Below are positions 21,174 to 32,317 of a DNA stretch of 64,000 nt, one piece after another. This DNA comes from Saturnia japonica (Eukaryota > Arthropoda > Insecta > Lepidoptera > Saturniidae), in assembly GCA_033032175.1 (NCBI GenBank), contig CM065326.1, positions 12,046,001 through 12,110,000 of the forward strand, written 5' to 3'. The notes beneath the pieces were generated by a model. It saw nothing but the letters and a program-made list of their open reading frames with translations. It made no database searches and was not told where the DNA came from. The number at the start of each line of letters is the position of its first letter. The stretch's first letter is position 1. Both the position numbers and the translations under genes were made by a program.

Positions 21174-22650
21174 CTAATGGATAATTATCTATCTATTCTA
21201 TGTTTATACAGACTGATTTTTTTTTGTATACGATAGCTAGATTAACAAGGAACAGTATAGGCTATCTAACATAAGGCTACAAATCACAGATAGCATTAAA
21301 TATTGATTTTTGTTAAGTAAGTCAGAAGTGAAAGTGTTCACGAACTGCTTTATCCGCGTGCGCTGTCGTAATGGTTAATGATACGTGTAAACAATGTTTT
21401 ACAAAAATATTGATCCCTAGTATATCTAAAAAAAAATGGAATAGCATATGACTATCTCTTATATATAAACCACAATAAGATATTTTGTGACATAATTTGT
21501 TGAATATTAAAAAGTGATTTATGATCATTATTTCTAGGCATGGTATATTAACCCGTACGAACAAAAGTTACTTCATCATAAAGAGAATTTTATGAAGTAA
21601 AACTTTGCACTTTATAGCGTGCTATTTGGACATATAGTGTAGGATATAAAGGAAACTTAAAATTATTTGTATTTGCGGGAAGTAAGAACAATTATGATAG
21701 GCAACGTCTAATAGGTTCGCTGGCGGCGGCGCGCCTGGCGCGGTGTTTGTCGGATAAAATTAATACGGGTGAAACTGTAGGGCACAGCTAGTCATAGTAT
21801 AAAATCTTAGAAGTAATGCTACAAACATAATAATAGCTTCAAGGGAATCATGTTTTTATCTAGGTTGCATCTGTTTGCTTTTTAAATGTTACATGCGTTC
21901 ATTTTGTATTATTAAAGTAATAAAGAATTATGTATACATAGGATTTTTCTAGGATTCCTTTCACAGAAGAGCTTTATTTATAGAGGTTGAGGTGTTAAAA
22001 ATAGAGTAGGAATAAGGAATGGAATTAATTTTGCAAGTAGGTACTAAATGACTCGGCAAACCTTATTCTGCCCTTTCTGATGGTTAATGCCTTAAAGGCT
22101 CGACCACAACGCAGGTATGGTAGATATTTGCCCAATAATACTGGTACATATGTCGCTAAATGTTGGTATTTAAAAAAAAACTGGTACCTTCAAGCAAATA
22201 CCATTTGCAAACGTCAAGGGCCTTAACCCATCCCTTGCCTTATCCCATTAAAATCGGTCTAACAGTTTCGGAGATTAGCTGGGACAAATTTTTGTTATAA
22301 TTAGGTAGTTCTTTCATGTGCATTTAGTAAAAATGTTATTTCTAAACTCCAAACAGATATATGCAACTCTTAATTTTAAATCTGATTTAACGATTTATCA
22401 ATGATTTATGGGTTTTGGTTCAAGCCGCCCTTAATGTGACCAAATTATTATTTATTAGGTCCTTACATATGAAATTGGCGTTTTGTTGAACTGGTCATTT
22501 TAATCTCAAATATCTGGCGTCTGGTTAGAAATTCCAAATTCAAATTTACTCCAAATTTAGGCTTGTGTATTTGTGTTTCGAATTTAGTGATTCATTTGTT
22601 TTCGCACCATTTTATTTTTCTTTGAGATCGTTCTTTTCAAAAAATAGAAA
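21174..22650. other. Intergenic, no gene
   Basis: About 21320-21500 is an inverted copy of the repeat at 37440-37815 and 48930-49275 (shared tgaactgctttatccgcgtgcg and its complement). A GC patch (ggcggcggcgcgcctggcgc) lies at about 21722. 22230-22300 resembles repeats at 36320 and 42900. Nothing coding. Confidence 0.4.
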
Positions 22651-23379
22651 ATTTTAAAATATCGCCTTATTTACGAATATAAGTTCCATTGTGGCATCAG
22701 CGCTGCAGAATCAGATAGAGCGATTAATGATGTGTATGGGAAAGCTACTGTAAAAGAAAACACGGTACGTTTTTGGTTCCAACGTTTTCGTTCTAGAAAT
22801 TTTGGCCTACGAAACAAACCCCGTGGACGGCCTGAGACCCTAGTTGAATATGAAGAATCAAAGGTGATCGTTGAAGCGAATCATTCGCAAACCACATCAG
22901 AGTTAGCGGCAGGCTTCGGTGTGAGTGATAAAAAAAATTATTCACTTGAAACAAACTGGAAAAGTGAAAAGATCGAGAAATGGGTACCGCATGAATTTCA
23001 GAAGATGCTGAGACGTCGTGGTATTCATTTATCAGCGGATATAAATGAGAACATACGGGAATTGGGTATGTTATCCCTGAAACATAGACGCTTGGTAGCT
23101 GATCTGATGTATTTATATAATTTTATGAACAATAAAATCGATTTTTCATGTTTGTTGGAACGAATTGGTCTAAGGACTACAACTAAACATATCCGTAAAC
23201 CCCAGACCTTTCATGTACGTATAACCAAGACCAATTATGCCCGTAATTCAGTGTTGGTACGGTATACACATTCATATAATGCGAAAGCTGAAAATGTAGA
23301 CATATTTTTTGACATTAAAGCAGCGTTTAGAAGAAATGCTATTGATATTATTCAGAGTTTGATAAATATATGTAATTAG
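22651..23379 (+). pseudogene. Chimeric ORF: mariner transposase N-terminus plus LINE RT C-terminus
   Basis: From about 22651 an open frame reads YEYKFHCGISAAESDRAIND, VYGKATVKENTVRFWFQRF, RNFGLRNKPRGRPETLV and EKWVPHEF. This is the mariner DNA-binding domain, with no ATG at its start (the first ATG is 22735). At about 22990 it changes in frame to FQKMLRRRGIHLS, LKHRRLVADLMYLYNFMNN, TKHIRKPQTFHV, NYARNSVLVRY and INICN. This corresponds to the C-terminal region of the LINE ORF2 at 62.9-63.2 kb (IINDMRFLYDLLN, KHTRNPTLF, YAQNSTLYR). A 5'-truncated LINE therefore landed in a mariner copy and kept the frame. Stop at 23377-23379. Neither catalytic domain is present. Confidence 0.7.
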
Positions 23380-23384
23380 TAGAC

Positions 23385-23385
23385 A

Positions 23386-23417
<32 letters not shown>

Positions 23418-23458
23418 ACTCACACACACACACGCACACACACACACACATACACACA

Positions 23459-23540
<82 letters not shown>
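23385..23540. repeat. (CA)n / (TA)n microsatellite in LINE 3' UTR
   Basis: Long CA run with few interruptions, then a TA run. The related LINE at 63.3 kb has a shorter CA-rich stretch at the same place after its stop codon (63232-63285), so the microsatellite grew inside the LINE 3' UTR. The element tail (aataaataaatacaattt) follows at about 23725. Confidence 0.8.
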
Positions 23541-23542
<2 letters not shown>

Positions 23543-23744
23543 CGCATTCACACCAGAAGCACTACATCGTTCTTTTTGATGCAAATAATATTTAATTAAT
23601 AATTTCGTTGGGGTATAAGATTGTTATATCTTTATTATAATACCATTGAAATCATTTTGGCTAGGCCAATATGTTAACTTTATAATGTATGTAAGTTAGA
23701 ATTTAAGAGCTGTATATTTCCTGAAATAAATAAATACAATTTCT

Positions 23745-25730
23745 GAATGTCGTCACTTGATTTTATCTCCTCGAACCCATCTCGTCCTATTCCATTCGCA
23801 CGGCTATGTTTGCAGTCAAAGCAGTCAATGTACCGATTAGATCCGCTAATAAAGAAATCTTTAGCCGCGAATTTAGGAATTGGGCTGCATTTTTTAAATC
23901 CGCGAATAGTGAAAACGCGAATGAAGGAAGCGCGAATAAGGAGCTTTTACTGTATATTCAGTATATTATTATTGTTGTGTGAATCAACACGCACTTTAAT
24001 GGGAATATGTACATAAATTCTTTTTTTTATTTGGTACGTACTATCAGTAGCTCCATCTCATGTGAATTGATTATTATTTTTGCGTTTGTTACGTTCGTGA
24101 GAAAATCTGATATTTTTAAAACATATTATTACACACACTTTATTTCAACAATGGTATATTTATTTTGTTACTACAACGGAAAATATTAACACTTGAATTG
24201 TTAGGGGTACTTCTGTTGTGGTAGGTATTCTGTAGTCTGTATGTACGTACTTACAAGAAAGATGTTATTTCATTAAAAATGGAATTGAATGAATTATATA
24301 ATAACTAGCTGTGCCCGTGGCTTCGCTCGCGTGGACGATAGGAAAACTCATAATGCATATAAAACTTTAATAAATCTAATTGAATGAAGATATCGGGATG
24401 TTTGAAAAATGAAAAACAGTGTCATTTGATGACTTTCGTCACCAACTATTTAAACTGAATGTAAAATCTTGTGGTTAAATCGTTTCTCTTTATTCGTTTT
24501 GCTTATAATATTTTGTGTTTATTACGACTTATTTTTTATGTTTGTACTTTTTTTTGTTTGACAATAAATAATATTCCTTTATTAGACTTTGAACTTCGAA
24601 GATACGGGAACTTTTCAAAATCACTGAAGCTGGTTTTGTGTTTTGTTAAAAATTGTATTTTTTTTTTGTATTGACCTTATATTGTGTAATATTGGCAGTA
24701 TTATATTTTGCGGTAGTTTGGACAAGTGCAAATTGTGCACGAATGAAGTGAATAGCATAATACAAATATTAACTAGAAGTATGAATTTTCAGTTGCAACA
24801 AAAACTCCTCGGATAGTTTAAACAAGAGAGCTACCATTTTGTTAATTCGTAGCTTGAACTCAGAAGATTAGAAAAAATTTATTTCCACTTGACTTTGGCA
24901 TATCGTGTATAAAACACACTTGCCATATAAGACGAAGAATTCTTGCTCCATACAAGGGTTTCTCATACTTAATACCCAACGTACCTTAATAAAATGGCCT
25001 ACCAGTTGCCACAAAGTAAACTAGTCACGAATCCCCTACGATCAATTGGCGAACTTCATTTTGAGGAACTCTGCTCTATAGAAACTATGTACCTTTATGA
25101 GATATGACACAGAATTTCATTATTTGCTTAAATAAATATGCATCCAGTGGAGTCATCAATTATTTCTAGACTAAACTAATTAAACATATGTTTTCACGAA
25201 ATAGCAAGGGCCTAAGCTGTTAAGCTGTTAAGTTAATCCTCAATATCCAAAAAATAATATTATATCCTAACGAACTAGCTCTAAATAAGTAATAAATTGT
25301 TACAGAAAAAATCGAGGTTAGCACTGGTCGCATTTATCCACAGACTTTTTATCTATAATCGATTCTTAATCGTAATTCGTCATAGTCTGTGTCACGGTGT
25401 TGCCGTGTATTTTTGATAATGGCAAACTTTGGGAGATTGTAGTGTTTTGGGAAGGTGTTTTTTTATTTTATTATGGGCCATTCATTATCAATACACTTAG
25501 TAGACTAAATTCCACACGTACCTAACCTCAAAACAAGTTCTTTTCTATTTTTTGTTGTAATTACAGGGGTCTCTAACCTTTGTTTAGTTTGTTTTGATTG
25601 TGTTTATGCTTGGTTTTTGGTGGATAGTATCGTTGTTGTGTCGTTATACTCTTTGCAACTCTCTTGTCTTTGTTTGTTACTGTTTAGTATGAACTGTTTA
25701 GTAAAATAATTGAATTGTTATTCCAGGGAG
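23745..25730. other. Intergenic, no gene supported
   Basis: A 'ctagctgtgcccgtggcttc' element starts at about 24305. Short frames at 23747, 24007 and 24471 lack any motif. 25480-25730 is T-rich and ends in a splice-acceptor-like 'ttgttattccag' before the next segment. Confidence 0.4.
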
Positions 25731-26024
25731 GTTTCCGGTGGGGGCCGCTTTTTTAGTGGACTTTCCGGTGGGGGCCGTTCCTACATCAGGGTGGAACCAT
25801 CCAGTATGGCTGCCCTGCATTTCGTCGGTTTTGAGTGGCAGTCGGCTCGGCTTCTGTCTTCACGGTTTTGCTATTGGAACAGAATTAATGTTTATTTCCT
25901 ACACCAAGAGGTACCAGAGAGCCTTATATATTTTTTTGATCCTGCGCTTCCGTTTGATGGGAGCATTACCGGAAATCTTTATTATCGTTTAACACGGTCT
26001 AGTTTCCGTTGTAAAAGCTGGTGA
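25731..26024 (+). other. GC-richer ORF-containing segment of unknown origin
   Basis: The segment starts right after 'ttattccag' (an acceptor-like site) and contains a 16-bp direct repeat, tttccggtgggggccg, at 25732-25747 and 25762-25777. An open frame runs from at least 25710 to a stop at 26022-26024 (EVSGGGRFFSGLSGGGRSYI, then FVGFEWQSARLL and so on); a second frame is also open to 25992. I recognise no family on either strand. It may be an exon, part of an unrecognised element, or chance. Confidence 0.25.
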
Positions 26025-26525
26025 CGACCCTGATACCAACCCCAGTTGCCCAAAATTATTATAGTTGGAAGCACTTACGATAAGCTGATATTATAACGGT
26101 AGGCTTACACAATTTTAAGTGTCTTTTATTATCATAATTTTTTCAATATCATTTTTAGTTCATTGACACTTTTTCACACACAGACTTTTCAATCTTTTTT
26201 TCATAGACACAGTTCTATATTTAAACTGGTTCTTTATAATGGAGTTCTGCTTTGTTAAAGGTTTGGTATAATCCTCCTTTAACACAAATAACCCACATGA
26301 GTTTAGCTGGCATTTAAACTATTTGAATGTAATGTAACAATTTGAATTTATTATTTACGATTAAAATTGTATTTGTAATTTCGAAAGATTTTAATTAAAA
26401 CTTGTGACTTGTGAGTATGTGACTTTGTTTTATTTATCCTCAACCTATCTACCCGTAGAGGGGATAAATTTTTTATAGGTAACAACATTGACCTGTTACA
26501 GGACTAATTAGTACAAGACAATTTT

Positions 26526-26738
26526 TTACAAAATAGAAAACCAACTTCAATGACTTTGAGCAGTTCCCTGGTGTATCTTCGAAGTTGAAGGTCCAATGCC
26601 AATGGAACCACCCTTGAGGTATCCCATATCCAACAAAAAAATAATCATCCAAATCGGTCCATAAACAAAGAGGGTATGACTGAACATCCATAAAAAAACA
26701 TACATTCGAATTGAGCGACCTTCTCTTTGGTTGACGTA
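26526..26738 (+). repeat. Dispersed repeat 'ccaatgccaat' family, copy 3
   Basis: It begins aaaatagaaaaccaacttca and continues gaaggtccaatgccaatgga, catccaaatcggtccataaa and gactgaacatccat. The full-length R1-clade LINE is inserted just after this repeat. Confidence 0.65.
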
Positions 26739-26753
26739 GGTTAAAACCATCCC
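26739..26753. repeat. Target-site duplication, left copy
   Basis: ggttaaaaccatccc, repeated exactly at 32562-32576 on the other side of the LINE. Confidence 0.9.
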
Positions 26754-27233
26754 GGGGCACGAGTCAGGAACCTCCACGTGGTGTGTCCCGGGCAACCTCG
26801 ACCGCTTTACGGTCGGCGGCTGATACCTGACGAGGGGGGCTTCGTCTGGCATCCCTCTGAGTATCAGAGGGAGCCAACAGACGTGGCGTAGGTGGGCCTG
26901 ACGTGCATTAGCACTGCCGTCAGACAGTAAGTGGGGTAGTTTACCTTACTTACAACCGCCGTTCTCGTAATCCCATCGAAGTGTCGTGGTCATGTCTCAC
27001 GGCTTCGTATGGGACCGAGGGTCCGGGCGGGGAAGAAAACCTCTATAAAAAATTACCCCAATCCTAAGCGGCGGCGCACCGCAAAAGGATGCATGGCTGA
27101 TGGGTTGATCAGTCACTAGTGCGACCCCCGTCAGAGAACCGGCCGACTCTCTGACGGGTTACGCTGGGCTTACCCAGGTACAGGGGGCACTGCCTGGGTG
27201 GACCGTTTTTTCCCCCATACTCGTGGGACAAAA

Positions 27234-29156
27234 ATGAATGATTCTAACCCAAAAATCTTAAACGTTAGGCTAAGTAGAATAAGTGATGTTGATAGGGAGG
27301 GCGTGAGTGGGGGAGGTAAGAAGCGGACTGGCGAGCCGCTTAACGCAGGCCAGAGCCCAGTTGTTGCCGCAAAGATAACGACGTCCCAAAGAGGGGCACT
27401 TCGTGGATCGGGCCGCTCTAAGAGCACTGGACGCCCAGTTAAGGGAGGAGGGACGACTTATAACCCACAATTTTTGAATGAGGCAGATTCCCAGGCAGTC
27501 GTCCAAAAGGCCTTTCTTAAAGGGAAGAGCGTTAGTGGGGACGTTGATGACGAGGAGGATTTGGTAGAGGACAGGAGTGGTGCTGTGGGGTACACTAACG
27601 TGGAGTCGATGGACTCAGAAACGTTAAGAGCCCGTACGGAAAGCGGGGTGGCCACTATCCTTGAGGTTTGCCGCATCTCAAGAAATCTAAAGGGGACTTG
27701 TATTAAGTCCCTCAAAGGTGCGGCGAATACTCTGAAGGAAGGGGTGGAGGCGCTTCTGGAGCGCTCTACTAACGAGGAGACGGCCCGCCTCGGGAGAGAA
27801 ACGAGGCTGCTCCGTCAACAGGTTGATGACCTCAAGAAGGAGGTCCTCGCGTGGAAGCGGGAAGCCGGCTCGAGGCTGATTATGCCGCCTCCTCCTCCTC
27901 CTCCCCTGCAGCCAGTGCAGATTGAAGGTCCTCCCCATGGCTGGGAAAAGGTCCTGGCGGATGCGGTAAGTGGCTTGGAGAACTCCATTCGCTCCACTGT
28001 CGGGGAAGTTATTGACGCCCGATTGGACGGCCTGGAAGTGGATGAACGGCTCCTGCCGAAGCAGATCCTGCGGCCATCGCTAGCGTGGGATAAGAAGCTC
28101 GCTGGGCCCAAAAGGCCTGGACCTTGTGCTGGACCCGTTCCTTCCAGCTCGCCTGGCACTAGTGTGGGGCCTCCTCCATCAGGAGCCAAAAGGCCCCGGT
28201 CCGTGTCCCAGATAAGGGCCAAGGCCCTGGAGAAAAGGCCGAGGCCTGCTGCGGGATCTGGGCGGGCAAACCATGCTGGCCCTAGTGCTAAGTCGGTGGG
28301 AGCGAAGAAGGCCCGGTCCGTATCACGGGCTAGGTCTGAGGGAGCAGCTGCGCCCTCTGCACACACTGCTCCACTTGGTATGGAGTGGGCTGGTCTCCCA
28401 GGGGCTTCCGTTTCACGGGCCCCCTCTGAGGCTGGAGAGGAGGCCTGGACCACTGTGGGCCGACGGTCTAAAAAGGCGAAGGCCCCTACTGCACCAGCAG
28501 CACCCGCGCCGAAAAAGAAGGCGGACACAAAAAAGGCCCGGCCCAAGGTGCCCTCCGTGCCACGGTCTGCGGCTGGCCTGGCTGCGCAACTGCAAGCAGC
28601 TCTTGCAGAAGTGGCAGTGGTATCCAGGCCAGTCAAACGGGCGGAGCTCCGGATCATCGGAATAGATGACTCCGTGAGCCAGGAGGAGCTGAAGGTCACC
28701 GTTGCGCAAAAGACCGGATGTGAGCCAGCCATGATTAGGGTTGGCTCCATCCGGCAGGAGTGGGGTGGGGGAGTGGCACTGGTGTCAATCCCCGTGGCCG
28801 AAGCCAAAAAGTTAGCAGAGGCGGTGCGCTTTCTCGTTGGCTGGAGTGTGGCCCGGGTCCAACCACTGCAGGAGAAACCCCTGCGGTGTTTCAGGTGTAT
28901 GGGCTTGTGCCACACTCGCCCCTTATGCGAGGCAATGGAAGATAGGAGCGCCCTGTGTTACAGGTGTGGGGGGCCTGGCCATGCGGCGGCTGATTGTGCA
29001 GCAACTAAGCTGCACTGCGCCGCATGCGCCGCCGCTGGGAAACCAGCGGACCATTATATGGGGGGGGCGAAGTGTAAGCCCCCATCACCCAAGAGGAGGC
29101 CCCCTGGGGCTGGTCTTGGGAGGCCTAGGCCGGAGGTAGTTGGTACGGCTCGGTAA
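27234..29156 (+). CDS. R1-clade LINE ORF1 (Gag-like, zinc-knuckle protein)
   Basis: The frame is open from 27198, but the first in-frame ATG is at 27234 (MNDSNPKILN), giving 640 residues. Seen: a basic/Gly-rich N terminus, a helical segment (LGRETRLLRQQVDDLKKEVL, about residue 190), a poly-Pro run, a long Ala/Pro/Lys-rich linker, an RRM-like stretch (ELRIIGIDDSVSQEELK), then CFRCMGLCHTRPLC, CYRCGGPGHAAADC and CAACAAAGKPADHYMGGAKC near the C terminus, three CCHC-type knuckles. It is expected to bind element RNA. The stop TAA (29154-29156) overlaps the ORF2 ATG as TAATG. No lesion is seen in this ORF. Confidence 0.85.
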   Translation: MNDSNPKILNVRLSRISDVDREGVSGGGKKRTGEPLNAGQSPVVAAKITTSQRGALRGSGRSKSTGRPVKGGGTTYNPQFLNEADSQAVVQKAFLKGKSVSGDVDDEEDLVEDRSGAVGYTNVESMDSETLRARTESGVATILEVCRISRNLKGTCIKSLKGAANTLKEGVEALLERSTNEETARLGRETRLLRQQVDDLKKEVLAWKREAGSRLIMPPPPPPPLQPVQIEGPPHGWEKVLADAVSGLENSIRSTVGEVIDARLDGLEVDERLLPKQILRPSLAWDKKLAGPKRPGPCAGPVPSSSPGTSVGPPPSGAKRPRSVSQIRAKALEKRPRPAAGSGRANHAGPSAKSVGAKKARSVSRARSEGAAAPSAHTAPLGMEWAGLPGASVSRAPSEAGEEAWTTVGRRSKKAKAPTAPAAPAPKKKADTKKARPKVPSVPRSAAGLAAQLQAALAEVAVVSRPVKRAELRIIGIDDSVSQEELKVTVAQKTGCEPAMIRVGSIRQEWGGGVALVSIPVAEAKKLAEAVRFLVGWSVARVQPLQEKPLRCFRCMGLCHTRPLCEAMEDRSALCYRCGGPGHAAADCAATKLHCAACAAAGKPADHYMGGAKCKPPSPKRRPPGAGLGRPRPEVVGTAR

Positions 29157-32100
29157 TGCAGCACAACCGTATCAACTGCCTCCAGGGGAATCTGAACCAC
29201 TCCGCCACTGCACAAGACCTATTTGTGCAATCAGTGGCGGAGTGGAACATCGATATTGCGGTGGCTGCGGAGCCGTACTCTGTCCCCGCCCAACCTTATT
29301 GGGCGGGTGACATTGACGGCTCTGTAGCCATTTTTAGCACGGGGTCCCCCCTCTCCTTCAAGGAGAGGGGATCAGGGTTCGTGGCGGCCGCCTGGGGAGG
29401 GTATGGGGTAGTGGGTGTATACTTCTCCCCAAACCGGCCCCTGAGGGAGTTCGAGTCGTTTCTCGACTCCCTGGGGCCGGTGGTTAGGCGGCTGTCGCCA
29501 CTCCCCATTGTCCTGCTTGGCGACCTTAACGCCAAGTCGCGGGCATGGGGAGGGGTGGCCACGGACCCGAGAGGGGCAGCGGTGGAGGAGTGGGCAGTCC
29601 AGGCTGGGCTGTCCCTCCTCAACCGTGGGGCGGTGCACACGTGCGTGCGACAGAACGGAGGGTCCGTGGTGGACGTCTCCTTCGCCACGCCGTCTGTTGC
29701 ACGCCGTGTGCAGGACTGGAGGGTGCTGGAGGAGGTGGAGACCTTGTCAGACCACCGGTATATCCGGTTCGGGGTCTCCACCTCCTCAGAGGTGCCGGCG
29801 CGCCGGGCTTCGGGGGGGGCTAACTTCCCCCGATGGGTGGTGAGCCGCCTCAATCGGCAACTTGCTGAAGAGGCGGCCATCGTCCAGAGCTGGCGCGCGC
29901 CGGCTCCTAGTGAAGTAGAGATCGACGCGATCGCGGGCCGTTTCCGTAAGGCCCTTACGGCGGTCTGCGACGCGTCGATGCCGCGGGGCAACAACCGCCC
30001 GCAAAGCAGGCGGGCGGTGTATTGGTGGACCCCGGAGATTGCCGATCTCCAGGTGGCCTGCTCCGCGGCGAGGCGGCAGCTTCAACGCTGCCGCCGGCGG
30101 CAAACTCGGCAAGAGGGGGAGGAGGCCCGGTTGCTTGGCCACTACAGGGAGGCCAGGAAGTCCCTGCAGGTGGCCATCAGCCGGGCAAAGGATGAGCAGT
30201 GGGAGGAGCTCCTCAGGACCCTGGACAGGGACCCGTGGGGGCGCCCGTACCGGGTAGCCCGGAAGAAGTTCCGGGGGCAGGCGCCCCCTTTAACAGAGTC
30301 CCTGGACTCAGAGGTCCTGGCGAGGGTCGTGGCCACGTTGCTGCTCGACCCTCCGGAGCTCCTCCCGCCTCACATGTTAGATGGGAGTGCTGTTGCGGAG
30401 GAGCTGTTGCCCCCCCCCCCCCCCCCCCCTCCGTTTCTGAGGAGGAGATGGGGCGGGTGGTGCAGCGCCTCCGCAAGAAGCGGAGGGCACCTGGCCCGGA
30501 CGGAGTGCCGGGCCGGGTGTTAGGTGTGGCGCTGAACCACATGGGGGTAGAGCTTCAGGAGCTGTTCAACCGATGTTTGTCGGCTGGACGGTTCCCGAAG
30601 CTCTTGAAGATGGGGCGACTCTTCCTTCTGGGGAAGGAGGGTCGTCCCCCGGACTGCCCGTCCTCGTACCGGCCCCTGGTGCTGCTGGACGACACGGGGA
30701 AGATGCTGGAGCGTATTCTGGCATCTCGTGTCGTCCAGCACATGGCGGAAGTTGGGCCGGTACTTTCGGACCGGCAGTTCGATTCCGGAGAGGGCGTTCG
30801 ACGCTGGACGCCCTCTCCACCCTGAAGGCGTGGTCTGCGGAGGCGACTGCGGGGGGAGGTAGGTTGTTGGCGGTGTCGATAGACATCGCCAACGCCTTCA
30901 ACAGTCTGCCGCATGGTGTTATACGGGAGGCGCTCCGGTTTTTCGGAGTGCCCTCGTACCTGCGGCGGCTGTTGGGGGACTACCTCCAGGGGAGGGAGGT
31001 CGCCTTCGTAGACGGGAGGGGCAGTGTGGTTCGGCGGCACGTGGGGTGCGGTGTTCCACAGGGGTCGGTGTTGGGGCCGCTCCTGTGGAACATGGGCTAC
31101 GACTGGGTGCTCCGCGTAGCGCTCCCTTCGGGGATTCGCGTGCTATGCTACGCGGACGACACCCTAGTCGTGGCCCAGGGGGGACATTTGAAGAGGTGGC
31201 GCGCCTGGCCACAGAGGGCACTGCCCTCGTGGTCGGGCGCATAAAGGCGTTGGGCCTCAGGGTGGCGGCCGAGAAGACCGAGGCCATACTCTTTCATGGG
31301 CCTCGGTGTGGGCCGCCTCCTGGGGCCCACATTAATGTGGAGGGGGTGAGGGTCCGGGTTGGGGCCCAGATGAAATATCTGGGCCTCATCCTGGACGGAC
31401 GATGGCGGTTCGAGTCCCACTTTAAGGGACTCGAACCGCGGATAGTGGGAGCGGCGGCGGCTCTCGGCCGGCTTCTTCCGAACTCGGGGGGGCCAGGCGC
31501 GAGCTGTCGCCGCTTGTTTGCCGGAGTGGTGAGGAGCATGGCCGTCTACGGGGCACCGATCTGGTCGGATGCCCTTAGCGCCACGAACAGACGCGTGTTG
31601 CGTGTTACGCAGCGTGTCGTGGCGCAGAGGGTCATCTGCGGGTACAGGTCGGTGTCCGCGGGGGCGGCCATGGTCCTTGCCGGCTCCCCGCCGTGGGAGC
31701 TGGAGGCGGAGGTGCTCGCCGCCGTGTATGAATTCACGGCGGCGAGAAGACAGTTAGGGGAGCCTCCAGCTCCTACGGAGGTGGACAGGGTCCGGCGTGA
31801 GGCCCGGGGGATTGTTCTAAGGAAGTGGGAGGAGGACCTGGCGGACGCGCGCTATGGACGGTATACCATAGACGCCGTCCGCCCGGTCCTCCGGGAGTGG
31901 TGCGCCAGGGAGCGGGGCTCCCTGACGTTTAGACTTGTGCAGGTACTGTCCGGACATGGATGCTTCGGATGGTACCTGTACAAGATAGCCAGGAGGGAGC
32001 CCTCGCCTGTGTGCCATGAGTGCGGGGCTGCAGAGGATACGGCGCAGCACACTCTTGGTGAGTGTGCTGCGTGGGAGGAGCAGCGCCGCACTCTGGCCGC

Positions 32101-32317
32101 AGTCGTTGGAGAGGACCTCTCGCTGCCGAGTGTGGTGAGAGCCATGCTCGACAGCGAGAGGGCATGGACGGCAATGGCCTCCTTCTGCGAGGTCGTCATA
32201 TCGCAGAAGGAGGCCGCGGAGAGGGTTCGTGAAGGGGATCCCCTGAGCGGCCCTCTCCGACAAAGAAGAACGGGTGGCAGGAGGAGGCGATTCATTCGCC
32301 AACTCCCGCCACCCTAG
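29156..32317 (+). pseudogene. R1-clade LINE ORF2: endonuclease, reverse transcriptase, CCHC
   Basis: ATG 29156 opens an endonuclease (INCLQGNLNHSATAQDL, AVAAEPYS, LLGDLNAKSRAWGG at about 29510, SDHRYI at about 29748). The frame is lost at a 20-C run (30410-30429). RT continues in the next frame (FLRR replaced by EEEMGRVVQRLRKKRRAPGP, SSYRPLVLLDDTGKMLERIL). A 1-nt loss near 30780 shifts the frame again (RGRSTLDAL, DIANAFNSLPHGV, GVPQGSVLGPLLWN, YADD at 31150-31161). A third shift is at a 6-G run (31178-31183), after which the C-terminal region runs to 32317 with CHECGAAEDTAQHTLGEC. Two breaks fall in homopolymers, so part of the damage may be sequence error. The domains are otherwise complete. 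Confidence 0.85.

Noticed and set aside
23272..23547. Cys/Val-rich protein on the minus strand
   Set aside because: It is a translation of the CA/TA microsatellite.
27815..28915. Long minus-strand reading frame (366 residues), and others up to 32302
   Set aside because: GC-rich antisense shadows of the R1-clade LINE ORFs; no domain and no independent start context.
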